A DNA stretch of 64,000 nucleotides from DASSCW01 sp036556695 (GTDB taxonomy: Bacteria; Chloroflexota; Limnocylindria; QHBO01): the NCBI GenBank assembly GCA_036556695.1, contig DATBIY010000006.1, forward strand, positions 1 through 64,000, written 5' to 3'. Shown piece by piece: positions 1 to 9,278 of the stretch; the first letter of the stretch is position 1, and the number at the start of each line of letters is the position of its first letter. The notes under the pieces are model-generated. The model ran no database searches, was not told the origin of the DNA, and saw only the letters and a list, made by a program, of their open reading frames with translations. A program made the translations under genes and the position numbers.

Positions 1-374
1 GGCGCCAGCTCGAGCGGGAGCTGCAGGCCGAGCAGTCCATGGGCCTGGCCGAATACGAGGTGCTGCTGGTGCTGGCCTACAGCGAAGGGCGCCGGCTGCG
101 GATGAGCGAGCTGGCCGACACGCTTGCGCTGTCACGCTCCGGCGCAACCCGCCTGGTGGATCGCCTGGAGGCCGATGGGCTGCTGGTGCGCGTCAGCTGC
201 GACACCGATCGCCGCGGCCAGTGGGCACAGCTCACCGACGCCGGGTACCGCCGGCTGCGACGCGCGTCGCCGACCCACCTGCGCGGCGTGGCGGAGCACT
301 TCCTCGACCGCATCCCGCGCACCGAGCTCGACTCCCTCAGCCGCATCCTGGACCGGGTCGTCGAGCGCGCCTGA
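1..374 (+). CDS. MarR family transcriptional regulator (5' partial)
   Basis: C-terminal part of a winged-helix DNA-binding regulator; the reading frame is open to the window edge (first full codon at base 3), so the true start is outside. The visible protein has the MarR layout: a helix ending in MGLAEYEVLLVLA, a recognition helix region (LALSRSGATRLVDRLEADGL), then the wing with the family-typical DRRGQ segment and a C-terminal dimerisation helix. The gene ends 6 bases before the convergent ccmI-like stop, so the two transcripts must share or overlap termination. Its target and ligand cannot be read from the sequence. Family call is firm; function beyond that is unknown. Confidence 0.85.
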   Translation, partial: RQLERELQAEQSMGLAEYEVLLVLAYSEGRRLRMSELADTLALSRSGATRLVDRLEADGLLVRVSCDTDRRGQWAQLTDAGYRRLRRASPTHLRGVAEHFLDRIPRTELDSLSRILDRVVERA

Positions 375-380
375 AACTCC

Positions 381-1244
381 CTAGCCGCTTCCTCCGGCCG
401 ACGGCGACGGGATGACCGGGTGCATCAGCGCCTCGACCATCTGTGCCCGCTCGTCGTTGGGCGCCAGCTCCAGGAACCGTTCGAATTGGGCGGCGGCCTC
501 GTCCTGGTCGCCGCGGCCGCGGGCGATGAGGCCGCGGAAGAACGGGATGTCGGGGTCGTCTTCGCCAACCACATCGGCGAAGCGATCCGTGGCGTCGGCG
601 GCCTGATCCCACAGGCCGGCGCGCACCAGCAGGCTGACCAGCCGCTGATGGGCGTCACGGCTTTCCGGCGCGGCATCGCGAAGCAGGACGAGGGTCACCA
701 GGGCGGCGGCCACGTCCTGCTCGCTGCCGCCGGCCAGGTAGAGGTCCGAGAGCTCGGCCAGCGCGGCGGTGTCGCGCGGGTTGGTCTTGATCGCCGCGGT
801 CAGCTCGCGGATGCGCTCCTGCCGAGCGTCGCGCTCCGCGATGCCGAAGGGCGCCGGCAGCGCGTAGCCGGCCAGCACCAGCAGCGCCAGGCCGATGGCC
901 AGCGCCGCCGCGATCCGGCGACTGCGTCCGCCACGCGGCGGGAGCGGCGTTCCCGGCGTGGCAGCGGCGGCGCGACTGGCATCGAGTGCGCGCAGCGTGG
1001 CGGCGGCATGGCGCTCGGCATCGTCGTGCTCGCGCCGATAGGTGGCCTCGTCAAGCGTGCCGGCGCGGTGATCGGCCTCGACGTCGCGCAGCGCCTCCAG
1101 CGCCAGCCGGTGGCGAACCTCGAGCGCCTCCCGCTCCGCATCCGGCGACGTTGAGGGGCCGGAGCGGCGCTCCTCGAGCAGCGGCCAGCCCACGGCCAGG
1201 GCCACCGTGCCGAGCACCAGGGTCAGCAGCAGGATCTCACCCAT
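381..1244 (-). CDS. ccmI: CcmI-like cytochrome c biogenesis protein with TPR region
   Basis: Last gene of the cytochrome c maturation operon, 287 aa. Residues 1-20 form a membrane helix, followed by a charged coiled segment (about 35-90) typical of the CcmI N-terminal domain, a second membrane helix near 105-125 (AAALAIGLALLVLAGYALP), and a C-terminal helical-repeat domain (about 140-275; DTAALAELSDLYLAGG, DEAAAQFERFLELAPNDE) resembling TPRs. CcmI proteins chaperone apocytochrome c to the heme ligation complex. I chose the ATG at 1244, which overlaps the end of ccmH by 8 bases; an in-frame extension upstream lies inside ccmH and is Arg/Ser/Trp-rich shadow sequence. Its position directly after ccmH supports the call. 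Confidence 0.82.
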   Translation of the reverse strand: MGEILLLTLVLGTVALAVGWPLLEERRSGPSTSPDAEREALEVRHRLALEALRDVEADHRAGTLDEATYRREHDDAERHAAATLRALDASRAAAATPGTPLPPRGGRSRRIAAALAIGLALLVLAGYALPAPFGIAERDARQERIRELTAAIKTNPRDTAALAELSDLYLAGGSEQDVAAALVTLVLLRDAAPESRDAHQRLVSLLVRAGLWDQAADATDRFADVVGEDDPDIPFFRGLIARGRGDQDEAAAQFERFLELAPNDERAQMVEALMHPVIPSPSAGGSG

Positions 1245-1707
1245 CCAGCTGCTCCACTTCGCGCGCCAGCCGCGCCCGCTCCGGGTCCGATGGTGGTGGC
1301 GCCGGGCCCGGTTCGGCGGCCGCGCGGTCGCGTCGGCCGGCCAGCCACCAGACCAGCACGCCCAGGCCGATGGCGACGGCCAGCGGCGCCACCAGCCACA
1401 GCGGCGCACCGCGCGGCTCGAGCAGGATCCACTCCCCGTAGCGCGCCACGAAGCTGTCGCGGATCTCATCCGGCGAGCGGCCGGCGGCCAGCTGGGCGTC
1501 GATCTCCTGGCGGATGGCAGCGGCAGCCGCGGTCCGCGATTCGGCCACCGACAGCGACTCGCAATCCGGGCAGCGCAGCTCGGCCGCCAGCCGCTGCGCC
1601 TGCTCCTGCGGCGTGCCGGCCGAGGGTTGCTGCAGGGCGAACGCCACCACGATGGCCGCCAGCACCAGCAGTCCGAAGGCAGCCGCCAGGAACCCAGCAG
1701 CTCTCAT
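1237..1707 (-). CDS. ccmH: CcmH/CycL-type apocytochrome c thioreductase
   Basis: 156-aa membrane-anchored thiol oxidoreductase that keeps the CxxCH cysteines of apocytochrome c reduced for heme attachment. An N-terminal membrane helix (FLAAAFGLLVLAAIVVAFAL) is followed by the family signature RCPDCESLSVAES, containing the CxxC redox pair, then the helical bundle with IRQEIDAQLAAGRSPDEI and RYGEWILLEP, and a second membrane helix before a Pro-rich tail. The ATG at 1707 overlaps the stop of the upstream thioredoxin-like gene in an ATGA arrangement, indicating translational coupling. Length and motif order match the CcmH N-domain family. Confidence 0.92.
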   Translation of the reverse strand: MRAAGFLAAAFGLLVLAAIVVAFALQQPSAGTPQEQAQRLAAELRCPDCESLSVAESRTAAAAAIRQEIDAQLAAGRSPDEIRDSFVARYGEWILLEPRGAPLWLVAPLAVAIGLGVLVWWLAGRRDRAAAEPGPAPPPSDPERARLAREVEQLDG

Positions 1708-2234
1708 GGCTCGATCCCCAGCGCGGTCAGCCGCTCGTCGAGCACTTCCATGGTCAGCGGCCCGACGTGGCGGTAGCGCACCACGCCCAGCGCGTCGACG
1801 AAGAACGTCTCCGGCGGCCCGGTGACGCCCAGCGCCACGGCGATCTGACCGCTGGCGTCGTCGACGTCCGGCCATCCGCCGTCGCCGTAGCGCGACTGGA
1901 AAGCGCGAGCGTTATCGGCCGTGTCCTGGTACAGCACTCCGATCAGCTGCAGCTCGTCCGCGTGCTGCCGCGCAACGTCCAGCAGCAGGGGGTGCTCCGT
2001 CACGCACGGGGCGCACCACGACGCCCAGACGTTGATGAGCGCCGGCTTGCCGGCCAGCTGGCTGCTCGAGAACGCCGAGCCGTCGAGCGCGGTGCCGCTG
2101 ATCGCCGGCAGCGGCTTGCCGACCAGCGGCGAAGGGATTTCGCGTGGGTCGCGACCCAGGCCGGTGAATAGCAGCCAGGCGAGTGGCAGCACCAGCAGCG
2201 GCACCGCGAGCCAGCGCAGGTTCGAGCGACGCAT
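1704..2234 (-). CDS. ccmG: CcmG/DsbE/TlpA-like thiol:disulfide oxidoreductase
   Basis: 176-aa membrane-tethered thioredoxin-fold protein. After an N-terminal anchor (LAVPLLVLPLAWLLF) comes the fold with the active site WASWCAPC (CxxC), the acidic CcmG/ResA-type region, and the cis-proline segment GVTGPPETFFVD. It passes reducing equivalents to CcmH and apocytochrome c. I start at the ATG at 2234 because a GAGGAG Shine-Dalgarno lies 6 bases upstream; the longer in-frame reading runs back into ccmF. It begins 10 bases after the ccmF stop and overlaps ccmH by four bases. Confidence 0.92.
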   Translation of the reverse strand: MRRSNLRWLAVPLLVLPLAWLLFTGLGRDPREIPSPLVGKPLPAISGTALDGSAFSSSQLAGKPALINVWASWCAPCVTEHPLLLDVARQHADELQLIGVLYQDTADNARAFQSRYGDGGWPDVDDASGQIAVALGVTGPPETFFVDALGVVRYRHVGPLTMEVLDERLTALGIEP

Positions 2235-2244
2235 GCGGCGCTCC

Positions 2245-4226
<1,982 letters not shown>

Positions 4227-4230
<4 letters not shown>

Positions 4231-4679
4231 GAGCCGGGATCGATGACCTGCGACGGGAGGGCGCCTCCGGTGGGCGCCACGTAGTTCTCGTCGTGCTTGA
4301 TGATGACCTCGTCAGGCTCGAACACGCCGAGCGTCCCCAGCCGCCCGTTGACCACCACGCCCACACCTTCCCGCGGGCAGATGAGCGCCGGTGCGCCCGG
4401 CGCGCTGCGCACCTGGATGTCGCGCGTGCCGTCGGTGAGGATGAAGTCGACCGCCCCGCCGCTGCAGGCCAGGCTTCCTGGCTCCACCACGCCGCCCAGC
4501 CGCAGCGCCTTGCCGATGGCCGCCTCGCCCCGCGCCGCCAGCTCGGTGGGCGTCTCGTAGTAGACCAGCGCCGAGCCGATGCCGCTGAACGCCAGCCACC
4601 CGAGCGCGGCGGCCACCACGGCCACCGCCAGCAGGACGGCCCAGCGGCGGCGGGGCTCGGGTGCCGCCTCGGCGGTCAT
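4227..4679 (-). CDS. ccmE: CcmE heme chaperone
   Basis: 150-aa protein with one N-terminal membrane helix (VLLAVAVVAAALGWLAFSG) and an OB-fold domain that binds heme covalently. The diagnostic heme-attachment motif HxxxY is present as KHDENY near residue 133, and the preceding VFEPDEVII strand fits the family. It carries heme from CcmABCD to CcmF. The start is the ATG at 4679, four-base overlap with ccmD. Upstream in-frame sequence lies inside ccmD and ccmC and is a shadow. Confidence 0.95.
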
Positions 4680-4855
4680 GAAAGCTGGTCGGCCGGGGGT
4701 GGCTCCGCCGCCTCGGCGGCGCGCCGGATCTTGAGGGACGCGGCCCGCGCGGCGCTCAGCCGGCGGAGGAGCAGGCCGGCGTAGAGGGCCACGCCGCCCA
4801 GGATCACGCCCCAGCCGGCGATGATGAAGCCCAGGTCCGGGGTTCCGAAGTCCAT
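4676..4855 (-). CDS. ccmD: CcmD-like small heme exporter subunit
   Basis: 59-aa single-pass membrane protein. Residues 8-30 form a helix (GFIIAGWGVILGGVALYAGL) followed by a basic cytoplasmic tail (LLRRLSAARAAS), the usual CcmD pattern; sequence conservation in this family is low, so position between ccmC and ccmE carries much of the call. CcmD helps release holo-CcmE from the CcmABC complex. Its ATG shares one base with the ccmC stop (TGATG) and its own stop overlaps the ccmE start (ATGA). Confidence 0.8.
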   Translation of the reverse strand: MDFGTPDLGFIIAGWGVILGGVALYAGLLLRRLSAARAASLKIRRAAEAAEPPPADQLS

Positions 4856-5604
4856 CAGGCGCGCTCCACCGCGCCATCGCTCGGCGCCACCGCCGCCCGG
4901 CTGGCGCGGCGCGCGGCCGTCAGCCTCCCGAGGCGGCCATGCTCCTCGATCTGCCACTCGATGCGTGCCAGCTGGTAGCGGCGGATCATCAGCCACAGCC
5001 ACACCAGGGTGAAGGACAGGAGCATGCTCAGCAGAGTGATGACGAACAGCGGCGGCGCCGACGGGTTGAGCACCTTGTCCGGCGAGCCGATGGTCGGGCC
5101 CTGGTGCAGGCCGCGCCACCACTCCACGCTGAAGTGGACGATGGGAATGTCCACCGCCGCGATGATGCCCACCACCGCCGCACGCGCCGCGCGACGGTGA
5201 GGATCATCGGTGAGGCGCCGAAAGAGCAGGTAGCCCACGTACAGCGCCAGCAGCAGCGCGGTCGTCGTCAGCCGCGGGTCCTCCCACTGCCAGAATACGC
5301 CCCACACCGGCTGGCCCCACATCATCCCCGCCCAGATGGTGAAGGCGGTGAACATGACGCCGATCTCGGCGCCGGCCAGCGCCACCGCATCCAGTCGCAG
5401 GTCGCGCTTCCAGAGGTAGCCGATTCCGGCCAGCGCGGTCACACCAAAGCTCAGGTAGCCCAGCCAGGCGGACGGCACGTGGACGTACATGATCCGCTGC
5501 GCCTCGCCCTGGTTGGCATCCGGCGGCACGCCGAACAGCGCATAGGCCGATGCGCCGGCCACAGCCAGCAGGGCAACCGCACCCAGAATGCGTGTCCCCA
5601 TCAT
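4855..5604 (-). CDS. ccmC: CcmC heme-handling protein
   Basis: 249-aa protein with six expected membrane helices that loads heme onto CcmE. It has the conserved extracytoplasmic histidines in the usual places (IMYVHVPSAWLG near residue 39; PIVHFSVEWWRGLHQG near 155) and a tryptophan-rich WWD-type stretch, here VWGVFWQWEDPRLTTTALLL. Two adjacent ATG codons exist; I use the first, at 5604, because it overlaps the ccmB stop as ATGA like the other junctions in the operon. The C-terminal tail after the last helix is unusually long and basic. Confidence 0.95.
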   Translation of the reverse strand: MMGTRILGAVALLAVAGASAYALFGVPPDANQGEAQRIMYVHVPSAWLGYLSFGVTALAGIGYLWKRDLRLDAVALAGAEIGVMFTAFTIWAGMMWGQPVWGVFWQWEDPRLTTTALLLALYVGYLLFRRLTDDPHRRAARAAVVGIIAAVDIPIVHFSVEWWRGLHQGPTIGSPDKVLNPSAPPLFVITLLSMLLSFTLVWLWLMIRRYQLARIEWQIEEHGRLGRLTAARRASRAAVAPSDGAVERA

Positions 5605-6290
5605 TCCTCCAGCAGGTGCCCGTAGGTGACCGCGCCGGCCACGATCATGACCACGTCGAACACGGCCAGCAGCTGCAGCCAGGCCGACAGCTCGCCGAAT
5701 GGGTCGCCGGCCAGCGCCACGGTGGTGGCCTTTACCGCGGCGAGCAGCAGCGGCGCCACCACGGGCAGCATCAGCAGCGGCAGCAGCACCTCGCGAGCCT
5801 GCATGCGCACCGTCACGCCGGCGTAGAAGGTGCCGACGGCCGCCAGACCGGCAGCGCCCAGCAGCAGCGCGGCCAGCAGCGCAAGCCAGGCTCCCGCGAG
5901 GTCGATGCCGTACAGGATCGCGACCACCGGCAGCAGCACGCCGCCAAGCACGACGAGCGCGGCCATCGCGGCCAGTGCCTTGCCCAGGAAGATGGCGTGG
6001 CGCTCCACCGGGTAGCGAGCCAGCTCGTCCAGCGCGCCGTCCTCGGCCTCCAGCTGGTGCAGCCGTGCCACGGTCAGCAGCGAGCCGAAGACGATGGCCA
6101 GCCACAGCAGGCCCGGAGCCGCCTCCGCCAGGCGTCGCGAGTCCGGTCCCAGCGCGAAGCCGAACAGCAGCAGCACCAGCGCCGCGAAGAAGAGCGTAGA
6201 GCCCGCCAGGTAGCGACCGCGCAGCTCGGACAGCGCATCCTTGCGCGCGACCTGCCAGGCCACGGCCGCATCGGCCAGCAAGCTGTTCAT
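5601..6290 (-). CDS. ccmB: CcmB heme exporter membrane subunit
   Basis: 229-aa integral membrane protein with about six helices, the permease partner of CcmA in the CcmABCDE complex. The N-terminal segment (AWQVARKDALSELRGR) is the cytoplasmic coupling region typical of CcmB, followed by a helix (LFFAALVLLLFGFALGP) and the loop ELARYPVERHAIFLGKAL. The ATG at 6290 overlaps the ccmA stop by four bases. Longer in-frame readings upstream run through ccmA and are shadows. Confidence 0.93.
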   Translation of the reverse strand: MNSLLADAAVAWQVARKDALSELRGRYLAGSTLFFAALVLLLFGFALGPDSRRLAEAAPGLLWLAIVFGSLLTVARLHQLEAEDGALDELARYPVERHAIFLGKALAAMAALVVLGGVLLPVVAILYGIDLAGAWLALLAALLLGAAGLAAVGTFYAGVTVRMQAREVLLPLLMLPVVAPLLLAAVKATTVALAGDPFGELSAWLQLLAVFDVVMIVAGAVTYGHLLEE

Positions 6291-7051
6291 GAGCCGACTG
6301 CCGGCACCGGCGCTCCAACCGGCTGGGTAGCGGGCACCGTCACGCCGTCGCCGCCAACCTCCGTCAGCTCGCCGGAATCCAGCCGAGCCCAGCCGTCGGC
6401 CAGCTGGATGACCCGCTCCGCCTGGTGCGAGGCGACGAGCACCGTCGACCCCTCGGCGTGCCACTGCCGAATCAGCTCGTCGACCAGCTGCATGCCGCCC
6501 GGGTCGAGCGCGGCGTGCGGCTCGTCCAGCAGGATGAGCGACGGGCGGCGCAGCAGCAGGCGGCCCAGCGCCAGGCGGCGGCGCATGCCGGCCGAGAAGC
6601 CGCGCACCCGGCGATCTGCGTCCGGCAGCAGCCCCACCTCGCGAAGCGCACGCGTGGCGGCCTCGCCGGCCTGGGCAGCGGAAAGCCGGTGCATGCGCGC
6701 TGCGAAGCGCAGGTTCTCGGTCGCGGTCAGGTCGTCGTACAGGCCGGTGGCGTGGGAGAGGTACGCAACGCGCGGCCGCACGGCGTCCGGCCGCCTGGCC
6801 ACATCGATGCCGTCCACCTGCGCCGAGCCGAAGGTCGGCTGCAGCGAGGTCGCCAGGATGCGCAGCAGCGTCGTCTTGCCCGCGCCGTTGGGACCCAGCA
6901 GGGCTACGGTCGCGCCGCGCACGACCCGGATCGAGACAGCCACCAGCGCAGCGCTCCGTCCGAACAGGCGCGCCAGCTCGTGGGTGGCGACCGCCGGGGG
7001 TGGAGTCTGCTCGCGGGCCTGGGGAGCGGCGTAGATGGTGGTCTGCGGCAT
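6287..7051 (-). CDS. ccmA: CcmA heme exporter ATP-binding subunit
   Basis: 254-aa ABC ATPase and first gene of the operon. Walker A is GPNGAGKTT (about residues 53-61), the signature loop is degenerate (FSAGMRRRLALGR instead of LSGGQ, as often in CcmA), Walker B is LILLDEP and the H-loop is ASHQ. ATP hydrolysis drives release of heme-loaded CcmE rather than heme export. Residues 1-25 and the last 25 are low-complexity and Pro/Val-rich, making the protein somewhat longer than typical CcmA. The 190-base gap upstream to the divergent cupredoxin gene should contain the operon promoter; a weak TTGACG lies there on the minus strand without a convincing -10. Confidence 0.95.
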   Translation of the reverse strand: MPQTTIYAAPQAREQTPPPAVATHELARLFGRSAALVAVSIRVVRGATVALLGPNGAGKTTLLRILATSLQPTFGSAQVDGIDVARRPDAVRPRVAYLSHATGLYDDLTATENLRFAARMHRLSAAQAGEAATRALREVGLLPDADRRVRGFSAGMRRRLALGRLLLRRPSLILLDEPHAALDPGGMQLVDELIRQWHAEGSTVLVASHQAERVIQLADGWARLDSGELTEVGGDGVTVPATQPVGAPVPAVGS

Positions 7052-7239
7052 GCTCGACGCGCGGGGCTGACGGTCGTGGGTGCCGGAGAGTGTGCGGCCT
7101 GCCTGCCGAGGGCGTCAAATGGTGGACGCCGGCGTACGATGCTGAAACCGGGGGCGTATTGACGTCGGGCGCACATCGCGCAGCCTGGACGGGGCAGCCG
7201 GTGGCGCCCATTCGATCGACATCAGCTGTGAGGGCACCC

Positions 7240-7701
7240 ATGGCCGTTCCACGTTCGAGACGATTCCCTGCCATCACGGCGGCGCTTGGCCTGCTGCTCG
7301 TCGCGGCCGCCTGCGCGCCGGCTGGAACCAGCAGCACACAATCCGCGGCAGCGTCTTCCGGGGACGCCAGCGAGAGCGCCGCGGCGAGCTCCGGCGCGTC
7401 AGAGAGCGCCGCCGCCAGCGGGGACGGATCGGGCGCGGCAACGGTGACGATCACCGGCTCCAGCTCGTTCGGCGCCGATGAGCTCACCGTCGCGGCCGGC
7501 GAGGACGTGACGGTGATCAACAACTCGAGCGTGTCGCACACCTTCACCGAGGGGCAGAACGGCGGGGAGGCCGACGAGCCGGTGGTCAACGAGACGATCC
7601 CGTCCGGCGCGCAGGCGGTGGTCCAGTTCCCCGATCCGGGCGACTACCAGGTGACCTGCCTCTTCCACTCCAACATGAACATGGTGGTCCACGTCGAGTA
7701 G
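7240..7701 (+). CDS. Cupredoxin (plastocyanin-like) lipoprotein
   Basis: 153-aa predicted lipoprotein with a type I copper site. The signal peptide (AALGLLLVAAAC) ends in a lipobox whose cysteine is about residue 24. A Ser/Ala/Gly-rich linker (about 28-70) leads to the cupredoxin fold. Copper ligands are visible: His in SVSHTFTEG, then Cys, His and Met in VTCLFHSNMNM near the C-terminus. It probably shuttles electrons outside the membrane, and the bc complex and cytochromes in this window are plausible partners. I use the ATG at 7240; a GTG four codons earlier is possible. It is divergent from ccmA. Confidence 0.88.
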   Translation: MAVPRSRRFPAITAALGLLLVAAACAPAGTSSTQSAAASSGDASESAAASSGASESAAASGDGSGAATVTITGSSSFGADELTVAAGEDVTVINNSSVSHTFTEGQNGGEADEPVVNETIPSGAQAVVQFPDPGDYQVTCLFHSNMNMVVHVE

Positions 7702-7784
7702 CCGCGCCATCGGCGCGCCTCAGTGCGGGCGGGGTACCGTTCGGCGAGCATGAATCTCGGCCGACGGGCCCCCTTCGCGCTCGG

Positions 7785-7813
7785 TTGACCCCCCCATGGG
7801 CCGGTGATATCGT
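7785..7813 (+). promoter_or_regulatory. Predicted promoter of the HxlR gene
   Basis: TTGACC at 7785-7790 and TATCGT at 7808-7813 are separated by exactly 17 bases. The expected transcription start falls about 3-4 bases before the ATG at 7824, so the mRNA would be leaderless or nearly so. The same TTG has also been read as a start codon for a 13-residue extension; I think it is the -35 box. Confidence 0.55.
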
Positions 7814-7823
7814 CCGCCGCCTG

Positions 7824-8204
7824 ATGGACGCCGGGCTCCACGCACAACCCGTTTCCACGGCGCCCAGGTCGCGCGCCGAGCGGCGAGCCGCCGCCCAACG
7901 CGCCGAATGTGCCGCCACCGCAGCGCTGACCATCCTTGGCCAGAAGTGGGTGCTGCGCATCGTGCGCGAGCTCGGGATCCGCACCCAGCGCTTCTGCGAG
8001 CTGCAGGACGCGCTGGGCGGCGCGAACTCGGCGACCCTGTCGCAGCGCCTCAAGATGCTGGAGGACGAGGGGCTGATCGACCGGCGCGCCATCTCCGAGA
8101 TGCCGCCATGGGTCGAGTACTCGCTGACCCAGAAGGGCAGCGACCTGCGGCGCGCCATCGACGGCATCGACCGCTGGGCCGATCGCTGGGCCTCGCAGCA
8201 GTGA
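7824..8204 (+). CDS. HxlR family transcriptional regulator
   Basis: 126-aa winged-helix protein. Residues about 30-115 match HxlR: a conserved cysteine before the first helix (AECAATAALTILGQKW), the helix-turn-helix (LQDALGGANSATLSQRLKML), and the wing (ISEMPPWVEYSLTQKG). In some HxlR members this cysteine senses reactive electrophiles or disulfide stress, so redox sensing is possible but not proven. I choose the ATG at 7824 because a 17-base-spaced promoter lies just before it. The last base pair of codons overlaps the GTG of the GAF gene (GTGA), so the two are coupled. Confidence 0.85.
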   Translation: MDAGLHAQPVSTAPRSRAERRAAAQRAECAATAALTILGQKWVLRIVRELGIRTQRFCELQDALGGANSATLSQRLKMLEDEGLIDRRAISEMPPWVEYSLTQKGSDLRRAIDGIDRWADRWASQQ

Positions 8205-8698
8205 GCCACCCCGTCGCCGAGGAGCGCCCGGTCGAGCATGGCGACGCCCTCAACCTGATCCGAACCATCATCGCCGAGGCGCCGGGACCGGATGCCGCGG
8301 CCCAGCGGGTGGTCGAGGCGCTGCACGATCGCTTCGCGCACTACGACTGGATCGGGATCTACTGGGTCGACCCCGACGCGCGCGAGCTGGTGCTGGGCCC
8401 GTGGATCGGCCCCGAGGCGACGGAGCACACCCGCATCCCCATCGGCGTCGGCATCTGCGGGGCGGCGGCGGAGTCCGGCAGAACGGAGATCGTCGACGAC
8501 GTCGACGCCGACCCGCGCTACCTGGCCTGCTTCACCACCACCCGCTCCGAGATCGTGGTGCCCATCTTTAGCGACGGGCAGGTCATCGGCGAGATCGACA
8601 TCGACGGCTCGGACATCGGCGCCTACGACGAGAACGACGCGCGATTCCTGGAAGAAGTCGCCGCCCTGCTCGCGCCCCTGCATCGGTCCGAGGGCTGA
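8201..8698 (+). CDS. GAF-domain protein resembling free methionine-(R)-sulfoxide reductase
   Basis: 165-aa single GAF domain. The order YDWIGIYWVD, LVLGPWIG, GVGICGAAAE, YLACFTTTRSEIVVP, IDIDGSD follows the fRMsr family, which reduces free methionine-R-sulfoxide with cysteine chemistry. Two cysteines line up with the family's second and catalytic cysteines (in GICG and in LACF). The first family cysteine, before the TRIP segment, is absent here (EHTRIP). It may therefore be a modified reductase or a small-molecule sensor. The start is a GTG overlapping the HxlR stop; no other start gives a full domain. Confidence 0.8.
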   Translation: MSHPVAEERPVEHGDALNLIRTIIAEAPGPDAAAQRVVEALHDRFAHYDWIGIYWVDPDARELVLGPWIGPEATEHTRIPIGVGICGAAAESGRTEIVDDVDADPRYLACFTTTRSEIVVPIFSDGQVIGEIDIDGSDIGAYDENDARFLEEVAALLAPLHRSEG

Positions 8699-8741
8699 TT
8701 CCGCCGCACCGGAGCGCGTAACCCGGCGCGTACTGCCGTTG

Positions 8742-9278
8742 ATGGCCGACCCAGACGCCCGTCCCGCCGCCGAGCCCGGCCGATTCGAGGAGATCTACGA
8801 CGAGCAGGTCGTGCCCATATACCGCTTCATCTACGCCCGGGTGGGCAACCGCCCGGACGCCGAGGACCTCACCGCCCAGGTGTTCACCCGTGCCGTGGAG
8901 CAGCTCGACACCACCCGCGACCACGGGCAGATCGTGAGCTGGCTGTACCGCGTCAGCCAGAACGCCATCGCCGACTACTGGCGCGCCTTCTACCGCCTGC
9001 CGGTCATCGGCGCGGAGCAGGTCGCGCCCGGCTGGGAGCCGGCGCAGCCCGACGAGCCGCGGGAGCGGCCATCCGAGGGGGCTGCCACGCGCCAGCGGGT
9101 CCGCCAGCTACTGGCGCGGCTGCCGCAGCGCTACGCGCAGGTACTCGAGCTGCGCTTCCTGGAGCGCCTGAGCGTGGCCGAGACGGCGACGCGCATGGGC
9201 ATCAGCCACGGCAACGCCAAGATCCTGCAGTACCGGGCATTGCGCAAGGCAGCACTGCTGGGTGATCCGGATGCCTGA
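8742..9278 (+). CDS. ECF-type sigma-70 family RNA polymerase sigma factor
   Basis: 178-aa sigma factor with only regions 2 and 4. Region 2 is at about residues 15-75 (FEEIYDEQVVPIYRFIYARV, AEDLTAQVFTRA, ISRVSQN-like segment WLYRVSQNAIADYWR). Region 4 is at about 120-172 (LARLPQRYAQVLELRFLE, then the HTH SVAETATRMGISHGNAKIL). It should direct polymerase to an alternative promoter set. The next gene begins inside its last codons (8-base overlap), the usual place for an anti-sigma factor, and that gene encodes a membrane Rieske protein. ATG at 8742 follows a 43-base gap after the GAF gene and has no clear ribosome binding site. Confidence 0.92.
   Translation: MADPDARPAAEPGRFEEIYDEQVVPIYRFIYARVGNRPDAEDLTAQVFTRAVEQLDTTRDHGQIVSWLYRVSQNAIADYWRAFYRLPVIGAEQVAPGWEPAQPDEPRERPSEGAATRQRVRQLLARLPQRYAQVLELRFLERLSVAETATRMGISHGNAKILQYRALRKAALLGDPDA

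Noticed and set aside
5604..7589. Upstream extension of ccmB to a 662-aa protein
   Set aside because: The first 430 residues are out-of-frame readings of ccmA and of the divergent intergenic region; the true start is the ATG at 6290 overlapping ccmA.
7700..7730. Inverted repeat GGCGCGCC-like after the cupredoxin gene
   Set aside because: Short, imperfect and without T-tract; expected by chance in this composition.
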